64,000 nt of DNA from Thinopyrum elongatum (GCA_011799875.1 CM022301.1:88803667-88867666), one strand, 5' to 3'; counted from the first letter of the stretch, positions 1-10,103 are shown. Numbers and translations are program-made. The notes: a model not told the origin generated them from the sequence alone.

Positions 1-247
1 GTCTAGGGGCGGCTTTGTGGTGCGAAGAGCGTGTTCTGAAAGGGGTGGAAAAATATGTGTTGCTGCGGTATAGAGTGAGGGATGGAAACCGTGGTAAACT
101 CGTTTCCGTGTTTGAGCGGGACAGTAAGTAGTATAGGACATTATCCGTTATTAGGCAATGGTTGTAATGGTAGTAAGAAAGTACAATCATCTTTGCAGTG
201 GACCTGGGAGTGGCAAGCATAAGGGATGAAGGCGGGAGTAACATGTC
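1..247 (+). other. Partial 5S spacer at window start
   Basis: The window opens inside a B-class spacer, at the TCTAGGGGCGG centre, and runs through the purine-rich part and the CATAAGG element to the first gene. The T-run and palindrome of this unit lie outside the window. Confidence 0.9.
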
Positions 248-383
248 GGATGCGATCATACCAGCACCTAAGCACCAGATCCCATCAAAACTTCGAAGTT
301 AAGCGTGCTTGGGCGAGAGTAGTACTGGGCGAGAGTAGTACTAGGATGGTTGACCTCCTGGGAAGTCCTCGTGTTACATTCCC
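248..383 (+). rRNA. 5S rRNA: 5S rRNA gene, beta, 16-nt duplication
   Basis: 136 nt. Beta core changes with G41A and the duplication of nt 64-79. G87T alters the C box (GGATGGTTGA), a change shared with 2223 and 38516. Probably weak or silent. Confidence 0.88.
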
Positions 384-748
384 TTTTTAATTATTTTTTG
401 CGCCTCGTGACAAACATGTCGCACGTGCGCGATATATATTAACCCCGCTATATTATTTTTTACGTTTGCTATAGGTTTTAGCTCGCTGCTCATTGCTCAC
501 GCATCTTGGGACGGCTTTTTGGTGCGAAGAGCGCGTTCTGAAAGGGTGAAAAAATACGTGTTGCTGTGGTATAGAGGGAGGGGTGGAAACCGTGGTAAAC
601 TCGTCCCCGTGTTTGAGCGGGAGAGTAAGTAGTATAGGACATTATCCATTATTAGGCAATGGATGTAATGGTAGTAAGAATGTATAATCGTCTTTGAAGT
701 GGACCTGGGAGTGGCAAGCATAAGGGAAGAAGGTGGCGGTAACATGTC

Positions 749-868
749 GGATGCGATCATACCAGCACTAAAGCACCGGATCCCATCAGAACTCCGAAGT
801 TAAGCGTGCTTGGGCGAGAGTAGTACTAGGATGGATGACCTCCAGGGAAGTCCTCGTGTTGCATTCCC
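749..868 (+). rRNA. 5S rRNA: 5S rRNA gene, gamma
   Basis: 120 nt, with only the gamma changes G87A and T96A. Its spacer is a chimera: A-class in the centre, C-class just before the gene. An alpha gene was therefore lost here by exchange within the spacer. Confidence 0.92.
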
Positions 869-900
869 TTTTAAATTATTTTTTGCGCCTCGTGACAAAC

Positions 901-920
901 ATATCGCACGTGCGCGATAT
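901..920. repeat. Conserved hairpin with CACGTG core in spacer (representative)
   Basis: ATATCGC and GCGATAT are 7-base inverted arms around ACGTGC; CACGTG is at 907-912. The element starts about 32 bases after the gene and recurs in almost all spacers, in some with the left arm reduced to TGTCGC. Function unknown; CACGTG is a G-box for plant bZIP and bHLH factors. Confidence 0.5.
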
Positions 921-1234
921 ATATTAACCCCGCTATATTATTTTTGACGTTTGCGATCTGTTTTAGCTCGCTGCTCATTGCTCACGCGTCTAGGGGCGGC
1001 TTTGTGGTGCGAAGAGCGTGTTCTGAAAGGGGTGGAAAAATATGTGTTGCTGCGGTATAGAGTGAGGGATGGAAACCGTGGTAAACTCGTTTCCGTGTTT
1101 GAGCGGGAGAGTAAGTAGTATAGGACATTATCCGTTATTAGGCAACGGTTGTAATGGTAGTAAGAAAGTACAATCATCTTTGCAGTGGACCTGGGAGTGG
1201 CAAGCATAAGGGATGAAGGCGGGAGTAACATGTC

Positions 1235-1370
1235 GGATGCGATCATACCAGCACCTAAGCACCAGATCCCATCAAAACTTCGAAGTTAAGCGTGCTTGGG
1301 CGAGAGTAGTACTGGGCGAGAGTAGTACTAGGATGGGTGACCTCCTGGGAAGTCAACGTGTTACATTCCC
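1235..1370 (+). rRNA. 5S rRNA: 5S rRNA gene, beta, 16-nt duplication
   Basis: 136 nt. Beta with G41A, plus C105A and T106A (AGTCAACGTG), a pair also found at 34095, 35566 and 37528. Left-most matched gene of the large duplication (partner 37528). Confidence 0.88.
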
Positions 1371-1736
1371 TTTTTAACTATTTTTTGCGCCTCGTGACAA
1401 ACATGTCGCACGTGCGCGATATGTATTAACCCCGCTATATTATTTTTTACGTTTGCTATATGTTTTAGCTCGCTGCTCATTGCTCACGCGTCTAGGGACG
1501 GCTTTGTGGCGCGAAGAGCGCGTTCTGAAAGGGGTTGAAAAATACGTGTTGCTGCGGTATAGACGGAGGGGTGAAAACCGTGGTAAACTCGTCCCCGTGT
1601 TTGAGCGGGAGAGTAAGTAGTATAGGACATTATCCATTATTAGGCAACGGATGTAATGGTAGTAAGAATGTATAATCGTCTTTGAAGTGGACCTGGGAGT
1701 GGCAAGCATAAGGGACGAAGGTGGGGGTAACATGTC

Positions 1737-1856
1737 AGATGCGATCATACCAACACTAAAGCACCGGATCCCATCAGAACTCCGAAGTTAAGCGTGCTTG
1801 GGCGAGAGTAGTACTAGGATGGATGACCTCCAGGGAAGTCCTCGTGTTGCATTCCC
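1737..1856 (+). rRNA. 5S rRNA: 5S rRNA gene, gamma, G1A
   Basis: 120 nt. Gamma with G1A (first transcribed base, helix I end) and G17A. Both private changes recur in the partner at 38030. Confidence 0.9.
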
Positions 1857-2222
1857 TTTTAAATTATTTTTTGCGCCTCGTGACAAACATATCGCACGTG
1901 CGCGATATATATTAACCCCGCTATATTATTTTTGACGTTTGCGATATGTTTTAGCTCGCTGCTCATTGCTCACGCGTCTAGGGGCGGCTTTGTGGTGCGA
2001 AGAGCGTGTTCTGAAAGGGGTGGAAAAATATGTGTTGCTGCGGTATAGAGTGAGGGATGGAAACCGTGGTAAACTCGTTTCCGTGTTTGAGCGGGACAGT
2101 AAGTAGTATAGGACATTATCCGTTATTAGGCAATGGTTGTAATGGTAGTAAGAAAGTACAATCATCTTTGCAGTGGACCTGGGAGTGGCAAGCATAAGGG
2201 ATGAAGGCGGGAGTAACATGTC

Positions 2223-2358
2223 GGATGCGATCATACCAGCACCTAAGCACCAGATCCCATCAAAACTTCGAAGTTAAGCGTGCTTGGGCGAGAGTAGTAC
2301 TGGGCGAGAGTAGTACTAGGATGGTTGACCTCCTGGGAAGTCCTCGTGTTACATTCCC
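2223..2358 (+). rRNA. 5S rRNA: 5S rRNA gene, beta, 16-nt duplication
   Basis: 136 nt. Beta with G41A and G87T. Same sequence type as the copy at 248; partner 38516. Confidence 0.88.
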
Positions 2359-2723
2359 TTTTTAATTATTTTTTGCGCCTCGTGACAAACATGTCGCACG
2401 TGCGCGATATATATTAACCCCGCTATATTATTTTTTACGTTTGCTATAGGTTTTAGCTCGCTGCTCATTGCTCACGCATCTTGGGACGGCTTTTTGGTGC
2501 GAAGAGCGCGTTCTGAAAGGGTGAAAAAATACGTGCTGCTGCGGTATAGACGGAGGGGTGGAAACCGTGGTAAACTCGTCCCCGTGTTTGAGAGGGAGAG
2601 TAAGTAGTATAGGACATTATCCATTATTAGGCAACGGTTGTAATGGTAGTAAGAATGTACAATCATCTTTGAAGTGGACCTGGGAGTGGCAAGCATAAGG
2701 GACGAAGGCGGGGGTAACATGTC
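2359..2723 (+). other. Representative A-class spacer (before alpha genes)
   Basis: 365 bases between a beta gene and an alpha gene. A-class markers are GGCTTTTTGG in the GC-rich centre (GGCTTTGTGG in the other classes) and CTGAAAGGGTGAAAAAAT, one base shorter than the others. In later blocks the same class has AAAGGGTCAAAAAAT. No coding sequence is supported. Confidence 0.85.
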
Positions 2724-2843
2724 GGATGCGATCATACCAGCACTAAAGCATCGGATCCCATCAGAACTCCGAAGTTAAGCGTGCTTGGGCGAGAGTAGTA
2801 CTAGGATGGGTGACCTCTTGGGAAGTCTTCGTGTTACATTCGC
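2724..2843 (+). rRNA. 5S rRNA: 5S rRNA gene, alpha
   Basis: 120 nt. C28T, C95T, C105T, G113A, C119G. G113A removes the C6-G113 pair of helix I. Partner 39017. Confidence 0.92.
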
Positions 2844-3209
2844 TTTTTAATTATTTTTTGCGCCTCGTGACAAACATGTCGCACGTGCGCGATATATATG
2901 AACCCCGCTATATTATTTTTTACGTTTGCTATATGTTTTAGCTCGCTGCTCATTGCTCACGCGTCTAGGGACGGCTTTGTGGTGCGAAGAGCGCGTTCTG
3001 AAAGGGGTTGAAAAATACGTGTTGCTGCGGTATAGACGGAGGGGTGGAAACCGTGGTAAACTAGTCCCCGTGTTTGAGCGGGAGAGTAAGTAGTATAGGA
3101 CATTATCCATTATTAGGCAATGGATGTAATGGTAGTAAGAATGTATAATCGTCTTTGAAGTGGACCTGGGAGTGGCAAGCATAAGGGAAGAAGGTGGCGG
3201 TAACATGTC
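2844..3209 (+). other. Representative C-class spacer (before gamma genes)
   Basis: 366 bases between an alpha gene and a gamma gene. C-class markers are AAAGGGGTTGAAAAAT, CGGATGTAATGG or TGGATGTAATGG, AATGTATAATCGTC and GAAGGTGG just upstream of the gene. No coding sequence is supported. Confidence 0.85.
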
Positions 3210-3329
3210 GGATGCGATCATACCAGCACTAAAGCACCGGATCCCATCAGAACTCCGAAGTTAAGCGTGCTTGGGCGAGAGTAGTACTAGGATGGATGAC
3301 CTCCAGGGAAGTCCTCGTGTTGCATTCCC
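3210..3329 (+). rRNA. 5S rRNA: 5S rRNA gene, gamma
   Basis: 120 nt, gamma changes only. Upstream reads GAAGAAGGTGGCGG, as before the gene at 749. Partner 39503. Confidence 0.92.
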
Positions 3330-3695
3330 TTTTAAATTATTTTTTGCGCCTCGTGACAAACATATCGCACGTGCGCGATATATATTAACCCCGCTATATT
3401 ATTTTTGACGTTTGCGATCTGTTTTAGCTCGCTGCTCATTGCTCACGCGTCTAGGGGCGGCTTTGTGGTGCGAAGAGCGTGTTCTGAAAGGGGTGGAAAA
3501 ATACGTGTTGCTGCGGTATAGAGTGAGGGATGGAAACCGTGGTAAACTCGTTTCCGTGTTTGAGCGGGAGAGTAAGTAGTATAGGACATTATCCGTTATT
3601 AGGCAACGGTTGTAATGGTAGTAAGAAAGTACAATCATCTTTGCAGTGGACCTGGGAGTGGCAAGCATAAGGGATGAAGGCGGGAGTAACATGTC
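3330..3695 (+). other. Representative B-class spacer (before beta genes)
   Basis: 366 bases between a gamma gene and a beta gene. B-class markers are TTTTAAATT after the gene, TAGGGGCGGC, GAGTGAGGGATGG, CTCGTTTCC, CCGTTATTAGG, AAGAAAGTACAATCATC and GGGATGAAGGCGGGAG. No coding sequence is supported. Confidence 0.85.
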
Positions 3696-3831
3696 GGATG
3701 CGATCATACCAGCACCTAAGCACCAGATCCTATCAGAACTTCGAAGTTAAGCTTGCTTGGGCGAGAGTAGTACTGGGCGAGAGTAGTAGTAGGATGGGTG
3801 ACCTCCTGGGAAGTCCTCGTGTTACATTCCC
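3696..3831 (+). rRNA. 5S rRNA: 5S rRNA gene, beta, 16-nt duplication
   Basis: 136 nt. Beta with C36T and G58T; C78G in the second repeat (GTAGTAGTAGG). Closer to the genes at 6642 and 43436 than to its positional partner 39989, which suggests gene conversion. Confidence 0.88.
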
Positions 3832-4196
3832 TTTTTAATTATTTTTTGCGCCTCGTGACAAACATGTCGCACGTGCGCGATATATATTAACCCCGCTATA
3901 TTATTTTTTACGTTTGCTATATGTTTTAGCTCGCTGCTCATTGCTCACGCATCTAGGGACGGCTTTTTGGTGCGAAGAGCGCGTTCTGAAAGGGTGAAAA
4001 AATACGTGTTGCTGTGGTATAGAGGGAGGGGTGGAAACCGTGGTAAACTCGTCCCCGTGTTTGAGCGGGAGAGTAAGTAGTATAGGACATTATCCATTAT
4101 TAGGCAACGGTTGTAATGGTAGTAAGAATGGACAATCATCTTTGAAGTGGACCTGGGAGTGGCATGCATAAGGGACGAAGGCGGGGGTAACATGTC

Positions 4197-4316
4197 GGAT
4201 GCGATCATACCAGCACTAAAGCATCGGATCCCATCAGAACTCCGAAGTTAAGTGTGCTTGGGCGAGAGTAGTACTAGGATGGGTGACCTCTTGGGAATTC
4301 TTCGTGTTACATTCGC
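4197..4316 (+). rRNA. 5S rRNA: 5S rRNA gene, alpha
   Basis: 120 nt. C28T, C57T (A box), C95T, G102T, C105T, G113A, C119G. Partner 41477 shares C57T and G102T. Confidence 0.92.
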
Positions 4317-4682
4317 TTTTTAATTATTTTTTGCGCCTCGTGACAAACATGTCGCACGTGCGCGATATATATAAACCCCGCTATATTATTTTTTACGTTT
4401 GCTATATGTTTTAGCTCGCTGCTCATTGCTCACGCGTCTAGGGATGGCTTTGTGGTGCGAAGAGCGCGTTCTGAAAGGGGTTGAAAAATACGTGTTGCTG
4501 CGGTATAGACGGAGGGGTGGAAACCGTGGTAAACTAGTCCCCGTGTTCGAGCGGGAGAGTAAGTAGTATAGGACATTATCCATTTTTAGGCAACGGATGT
4601 AATGGTAGTAAGAATGTATAATCGTCTTTGAAGTGGACCTGGGAGTGGCAAGCATAAGGGACGAAGGTGGGGGTAACATGTC

Positions 4683-4802
4683 GGATGCGATCATACCAGC
4701 ACTAAAGCACCGGATCCCATCAGAACTCCGAAGTTAAGCGTGCTTGGGCGAGAGTAGTACTAGGATGGATGACCTCCAGGGAAGTCCTCGTGTTGCATTC
4801 CC
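4683..4802 (+). rRNA. 5S rRNA: 5S rRNA gene, gamma
   Basis: 120 nt, gamma changes only. In copy 2 its 5' part survives in the hybrid gene 41963. Confidence 0.92.
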
Positions 4803-5168
4803 TTTTAAATTATTTTTTGCGCCTCGTGACAAACATATCGCACATGCGCGATATATATTAACCCCGCTATATTATTTTTGACGTTTGCGATATGTTTTAG
4901 CTCGCTGCTCATTGCTCACGTGTCTAGGGGTGGCTTTGTGGTGCGAAGAGCGTGTTCTGAAAGGGGTGAAAAAATACGTGTTGCTGCGGTATAGAGTGAG
5001 GGATGGAAACCGTGGTAAACTCGTTTCCGTGTTTGAGCGGGAGAGTGAGTAGTATAGGACATTATCCGTTATTAGCCAACGGTTGTAATGGTAGTAAGAA
5101 AGTACAATCCTCTTTGCAGTGGACCTGGGAGTGGCAAGCATAAGGGATGAAGGCGGGAGTAACATGTC

Positions 5169-5304
5169 GGATGCGATCATACCAGCACCTAAGCACCAGA
5201 TCCCATCAAAACTTCGAAGTAAAGCGTGCTTGGGCGAGAGTAGTACTGGGGGAGAGTAGTACTAGGATGGGTGACCTCCTGGGAAGTCCTCGTGTTACAT
5301 TCCC
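5169..5304 (+). rRNA. 5S rRNA: 5S rRNA gene, beta, 16-nt duplication
   Basis: 136 nt. Beta with G41A and T53A (GAAGTAAAGCG, A box); C67G in the second repeat (TACTGGGGGAGAG). The C67G mark reappears in the 3' part of hybrid 41963. Confidence 0.88.
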
Positions 5305-5669
5305 TTTTTAATTATTTTTTGCGCCTCGTGACAAACATGTCGCACGTGCGCGATATATATTAACCCCGCTATATTATTTTTTACGTTTGCTATAGGTTTT
5401 AGCTCGCTGCTCATTGCTCACGCACCTTGGGACGGCTTTTTGGTGCGAAGAGCGCGTTATGAAAGGGTGAAAAAATAGGTGTTGCTGCGGTACAGACGGA
5501 GGGGTGGAAACCGTGGTAAACTCTTTCCCGTGTTTGAGCGGGAGAGTAAGTAGTACAGGACATTATCCATTATTAGGCAACGGTTGTAATGGTAGTAAAA
5601 ATGTACAATCGTCTTTGAAGTGGACCTGGGAGTGGCAAGCATAAGGGACGAAGGCGGGGGTAACATGTC

Positions 5670-5789
5670 GGATGCGATCATACCAGCACAAAAGCATTGG
5701 ATCCCATCAGAACTCCGAAGTTAAGCGTGCTTAGGCGAGAGTTGTACTAGGATGGGTGACCTCCTGGGAAGTCTTCGTGTTGCATTCGC
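5670..5789 (+). rRNA. 5S rRNA: 5S rRNA gene, alpha-like
   Basis: 120 nt. T21A, C28T, C29T, G64A, A74T, C105T, C119G. G113 is kept, so helix I is better paired than in most alpha genes. Partner 42464. Confidence 0.91.
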
Positions 5790-6155
5790 TTTTTAATTAT
5801 TTTTTGCGTCTCGTGACAAACATGTCGCACGTGCGCGATATATATTAACCCCGCTATATTATTTTTTACGTTTGCTATATGTTTTAGCTCGCTGCTCATT
5901 GCTCACGCGTCTAGGGACGGCTTTGTGGCGCGAAGAGCGCGTTCTGAAAGGGGTTGAAAAATACGTGTTGCAGCGGTATAGACGGAGGGGTGGAAACCGT
6001 GGTAAACTCGTCCCCGTGTTTGAGCGGGAGAGTAATTAGTATAGGACATTATCCATTATTAGGCAACGGATGTAATGGTAGTAAGAATGTATAATCGTCT
6101 TTGAAGTGGACCTGGGAGTGGCAAGCATAAGGGACGAAGGTGGGGCTAACATGTC

Positions 6156-6275
6156 GAATGCGATCATACCAGCACTAAAGCACCGGATCCCATCAGAACT
6201 CCGAAGTTAAGCGTGCTTGGGCGAGAGTAGTACTGGGATGGATGACCTCCAGGGAAGTCCTCGCGTTGCATTCCC
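6156..6275 (+). rRNA. 5S rRNA: 5S rRNA gene, gamma, G2A
   Basis: 120 nt. Gamma with G2A, A80G and T109C. G2A turns the G2-U117 wobble into an A-U pair. Partner 42950. Confidence 0.9.
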
Positions 6276-6641
6276 TTTTAAATTATTTTTTGCGCCTCGT
6301 GACAAACATATCGCACGTGCGCGATATATATTAACCCCGCTATATTATTTTTTACGTTTGCGATATGTTTTAGCTCGCTGCTCAATGCTCACACGTCTAG
6401 GGGCGGCTTTGTGGTGCGAAGAGCGTGTTCTGAAAGGGGTGGAAAAATACGTGTTGTTGCGGTATAGAGGGAGGGATGGAAACCGTGGTAAACTCGTTTC
6501 CGTGTTTTAGCGGGAGAGTAAGTAGTATAGGACATTATCCGTTATTAGGCAACGGTTGTAATGGTAGTAAGAAAGTACAATCATCTTTGCAGTGGACCTG
6601 GGAGTGGCAAGCATAAGGGATGAAGGCGGGAGTAACATGTC

Positions 6642-6761
6642 GGATGCGATCATACCAGCACCTAAGCACCAGATCCTATCAGAACTTCGAAGTTAAGCTT
6701 GCTTGGGCGAGAGTAGTAGTAGGATGGGTGACCTCCTGGGAAGTCCTCGTGTTACATTCCC
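6642..6761 (+). rRNA. 5S rRNA: 5S rRNA gene, beta without duplication
   Basis: 120 nt. Beta with C36T, G58T, C78G. The partner at 43436 has the same changes and the 16-nt duplication, so one repeat was lost (or gained) after the block duplicated. Confidence 0.91.
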
Positions 6762-7126
6762 TTTTTAATTATTTTTTGCGCCTCGTGACAAACATGTCGC
6801 ACGTGCGCGATATATATTAACCCCGCTATATTATTTTTTATGTTTGCTATATGTTTTAGCTCGCTGCTCATTGCTCACGCATCTAGGGACGGCTTTTTGG
6901 TGGGAAGAGCGCGTTCTGAAAGGGTGAAAAAATACGTGTTGCTGCGGTATAGACGGAGGGGTGGAAACCGTGGTAAACTCGTCCCCGTGTTTGAGCGGGA
7001 GAGTAAGTATTATAGGACATTATCCATTATTAGGCAACGGTTTTAATGGTAGTAAGAATGTACAATCGTCTTTGAAGTGGACCTGGGAGTGGCAAGCATA
7101 AGGGACGAAGGCGGGGGTATCATGTC

Positions 7127-7246
7127 GGATGCGATCATACCAGCACTAAGGCATCGGATCCCATCAGAACTCCGAAGTTAAGCGTGCTTAGGCGAGAGTT
7201 GTACTAGGATGGGTGACCTCCTAGGAAGTCCTCGTGTTGCATTCCC
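7127..7246 (+). rRNA. 5S rRNA: 5S rRNA gene, alpha-like
   Basis: 120 nt. A24G, C28T, G64A, A74T, G97A. Ends GCATTCCC. Partner 43937. Confidence 0.92.
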
Positions 7247-7612
7247 TTTTTAATTATTTTTTGCGCCTCGTGACAAACATATCGCACGTGCGCGATATAT
7301 GTCAACCCCGCTATATTATTTTTGGCATTTGCGATATATTTTAGTTCGCTGCTCATTGCTCACGCGTCTAGGGGCGGCTTTGTGGCGCGAAGAGCGCGTT
7401 CTGAAAGGGCTGGAAAAATATGTGTTGCTGCGGTATAGAGGGAGGGGTGGAAACCGTGGTAAACTCGTCTCCGTGTTTGAGCGGGAGAGTAAGTAGTATA
7501 GAACATTATCCATTATTAGGTAACGGTTGTAATGGTAGTAAGAATGTACAATCGTCTTTGCAGTGGACCTGGGAGTGGCAAGCATAAAGGACTAAGGCGG
7601 GGGTAACATGTC

Positions 7613-7732
7613 GGATGCGATCATAACAGCACTAAAGCACCGGATCCCATCAGAACTCCGAAGTTAAGCGTGCTTGGCCGAGAGTAGTACTAGGATGGAT
7701 GACCTCTTGGGAAGTCCTCGTGTTGCATTCCC
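7613..7732 (+). rRNA. 5S rRNA: 5S rRNA gene, gamma-like
   Basis: 120 nt. C14A, G66C, G87A, C95T, with T96 kept, so a sub-lineage of gamma. Followed by TTTTAAATTATTTTCTG; the back-up T-run is interrupted. Partner 44423. Confidence 0.92.
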
Positions 7733-8097
7733 TTTTAAATTATTTTCTGCGCCTCGTGACAAACATATCGCACGTGCGTGATATATATTAACCCTGCTAT
7801 ATTATTTTTGACGTTTGCGATATGTTTTAGCTCGCTGCTCATTGCTCACGCCTCTAGGGGCGGCTTTGTGGCGCGAAGAGTGCGTTCTGAAAGGGGTGGA
7901 AAAATACGTGTTGCTGCGGTATAGAGGAGGGGTGGAAACCGTGATAAACTGATCTCCGTGTTTGAGCGGGAGAGTAAGTAGTATAGGACATTATCCATTA
8001 TTAGGCAACGGTTGTAATGGTAGTAAGAATGTACAATCGTCTTTCAAGTGGACCTGGGAGTGGCAAGCATAAGGGACGAAGGCGGGGGTAACATGTC

Positions 8098-8217
8098 GGA
8101 TGCGATCATACCAGCACTAAAGCATCGGATCCCATCAGAACTTCGAAGTTAAGCGTGCTTGGGCGAGAGCATTACTAGGATGGGTGACCTCCTGGGAAGT
8201 CTTCGTGTTACATTCAC
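8098..8217 (+). rRNA. 5S rRNA: 5S rRNA gene, alpha
   Basis: 120 nt. C28T, C46T, T73C, G75T, C105T, G113A, C119A. T73C and G75T fall just after the IE. Partner 44908. Confidence 0.91.
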
Positions 8218-8583
8218 TTTTTAATTATTTTTTGCGCCTCGTGACAAACATGTCGCACGTGCGCGATATATATTAACCCCGCTATATTATTTTTTACGTT
8301 TGCTATATGTTTTAGCTCGCTGCTCATTGCTCACGCGTCTAGGGACGGCTTTGTGGCGCGAAGAGCGCGTTCTGAAAGGGGTTGAAAAATACGTGTTGCT
8401 GCGGTATAGACGGAGGGGTGGAAACCGTGGTAAACTCGTCCCCGTGTTTGAGCGGGAGAGTAAGTAGTATAGGAGATTATCCATTATTAGGCAACGGATG
8501 TAATGGTAGTAAGAATGTATAATCGTCTTTGAAGTGGACCTGGGAGTGGCAAGCATAAGGGACGAAGGTGGGGGTAACATGTC

Positions 8584-8703
8584 GGATGCGATCATACCAG
8601 TACTAAAGCACCGGATCCCATCAGAACTCCGAAGTTAAGCGTGCTTGGGCGAGAGTAGTACTAGGATGGATGACCTCCAGGGAAGTCCTCGTGTTGCATT
8701 CCC
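8584..8703 (+). rRNA. 5S rRNA: 5S rRNA gene, gamma
   Basis: 120 nt. Gamma with C18T. Partner 45394 shares it. Confidence 0.92.
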
Positions 8704-9069
8704 TTTTAAATTATTTTTTCCGCCTCGTGACAAACATATCCCACGTGCGCGATATATATTAACCCCGCTATATTATTTTTGACGTTTGCGATATGTTTTA
8801 GCTCGCTGCTCATTGCTCACGCGTCTAGGGGCGGCTTTGTGGTGCGAAGAGTGTGTTCTGAAAGGGGTGGAAAAATACGTGTTGCTGAGGTATAGAGTGA
8901 GGGATGGAAACCTTGGTAAACTCGTTTCCGTGTTTGAGCGTGAGAGTAAGTAGTATAGGACATTATCCGTTATTAGGCAACGGTTGTAATGGTAGTAACA
9001 AAGTACAATCATCTTTGCAGTGGACCTGGGAGTGGCAAGCATTAGGGACGAAGGCGGGAGTAACATGTT

Positions 9070-9252
9070 GGATGCAATCATACCAGCACCTAAGCACCAG
9101 ATCCCATCAGAACTTCAAAGTTAAGCGTGCTTGGGCGATAGTAGTACTAGGATGGGTGACCTCCTGGGAAGTCAACTTCAAAGTTAAGCGTGCTTGGGCG
9201 ATAGTAGTACTAGGATGGGTGACCTCCTGGGAAGTCCTCGTGTTACATTCCC
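9070..9252 (+). pseudogene. 5S rRNA: 5S rRNA gene with 63-nt internal duplication
   Basis: 183 nt. Beta type with G7A, G48A, G70T. Nt 42-104 are repeated exactly in tandem (9111-9173 and 9174-9236), so the gene has two A boxes, two IEs and two C boxes. The partner at 45880 is 120 nt, so the duplication arose after the block duplication. It cannot fold as normal 5S rRNA. Confidence 0.9.
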
Positions 9253-9617
9253 TTTTTAATTTTTTTTTGCGCCTCGTGACAAACATGTCGCCCGTGCGCG
9301 ATATATATTAACCCCGCTATATTATTTTTTATGTTTGCTATATGTTTTAGCTCGCTGCTCATTGCTCACGCATCTAGGGACGGCTTTTTGGCGTGAAGAG
9401 CGCGTTCTGAAAGGGTCAAAAAATACGTGTTGCTGCAGTATAGACGGAGGGATGGAAACCGTGGTAAACTCGTCCCCGTGTTTGAGCGGGAGAGTAAGTA
9501 GTATTGGACATTATCCATTATTAGGCAACGGTTATAATGGTAGTAAGAATGTACAATCGTCTTTGAAGTGGACCTGGGAGTGGCAAGCATAAGGGACGAA
9601 GGCGGGGGTAACATGTC

Positions 9618-9737
9618 GGATGCGATCATACCAGCACTAAAGCATCGGATCCCATCAGAACTTCGAAGTTAAGCATGCTTGGGCGAGAGTATTACTAGGA
9701 TGGGTGACCTCCTGGGAAGTCTTCGTGTTACATTCAC
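9618..9737 (+). rRNA. 5S rRNA: 5S rRNA gene, alpha
   Basis: 120 nt. C28T, C46T, G58A, G75T, C105T, G113A, C119A. Partner 46365 lacks G58A. Confidence 0.92.
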
Positions 9738-10103
9738 TTTTTAATTATTTTTTGCGCCTGGTGACAAACATGTCGCACGTGCGCGATATATATTAACCCC
9801 GCTATATTATTTTTTACGTTTGCTATATGTTTTAGCTCGCTGCTCATTGCTCACGCGTCTAGGGACAGCTTTGTGGCGCAAAGAGCGCGTTCTGAAAGGG
9901 GTTGAAAAATACGTGTTGCTGCGGTATAGACGGAGGGGTGGAAACCGTGGTAAACTCGTCCCCGTGTTTGAGCGGGAGAGTAAGTAGTATAGGACATTAT
10001 CCATTATTAGGCAACGGATGTAATGGTAGTAAGAATGTATAATCGTCTTTGAAGTGGACCTGGGAGTGGCAAGCATAAGGGACGAAGGTGGGGGTAACAT
10101 GTC

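Larger units (their letters stand above)
2359..5304 (+). repeat. Alpha-gamma-beta higher-order repeat, two rounds
   Basis: Genes at 2724, 3210, 3696 and then 4197, 4683, 5169 repeat in alpha-gamma-beta order. The period is 1,473 bases (two units of 486 plus one of 501). Spacers follow the same A-C-B order, so the trimer is the copied unit. Confidence 0.85.

Noticed and set aside
938..1246. Antisense open frame of about 87-102 codons, repeated in most units (starts inside the 5S gene on the - strand)
   Set aside because: It recurs only because the units are copies. It varies and is cut by indels freely, has no coding constraint visible, and lies in rDNA spacer.
6217..6510. Plus-strand frame of about 97-102 codons starting inside the 5S gene
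   Set aside because: It overlaps the structural RNA gene and spacer, starts at an ATG created by the C-box region, and is broken in many units.
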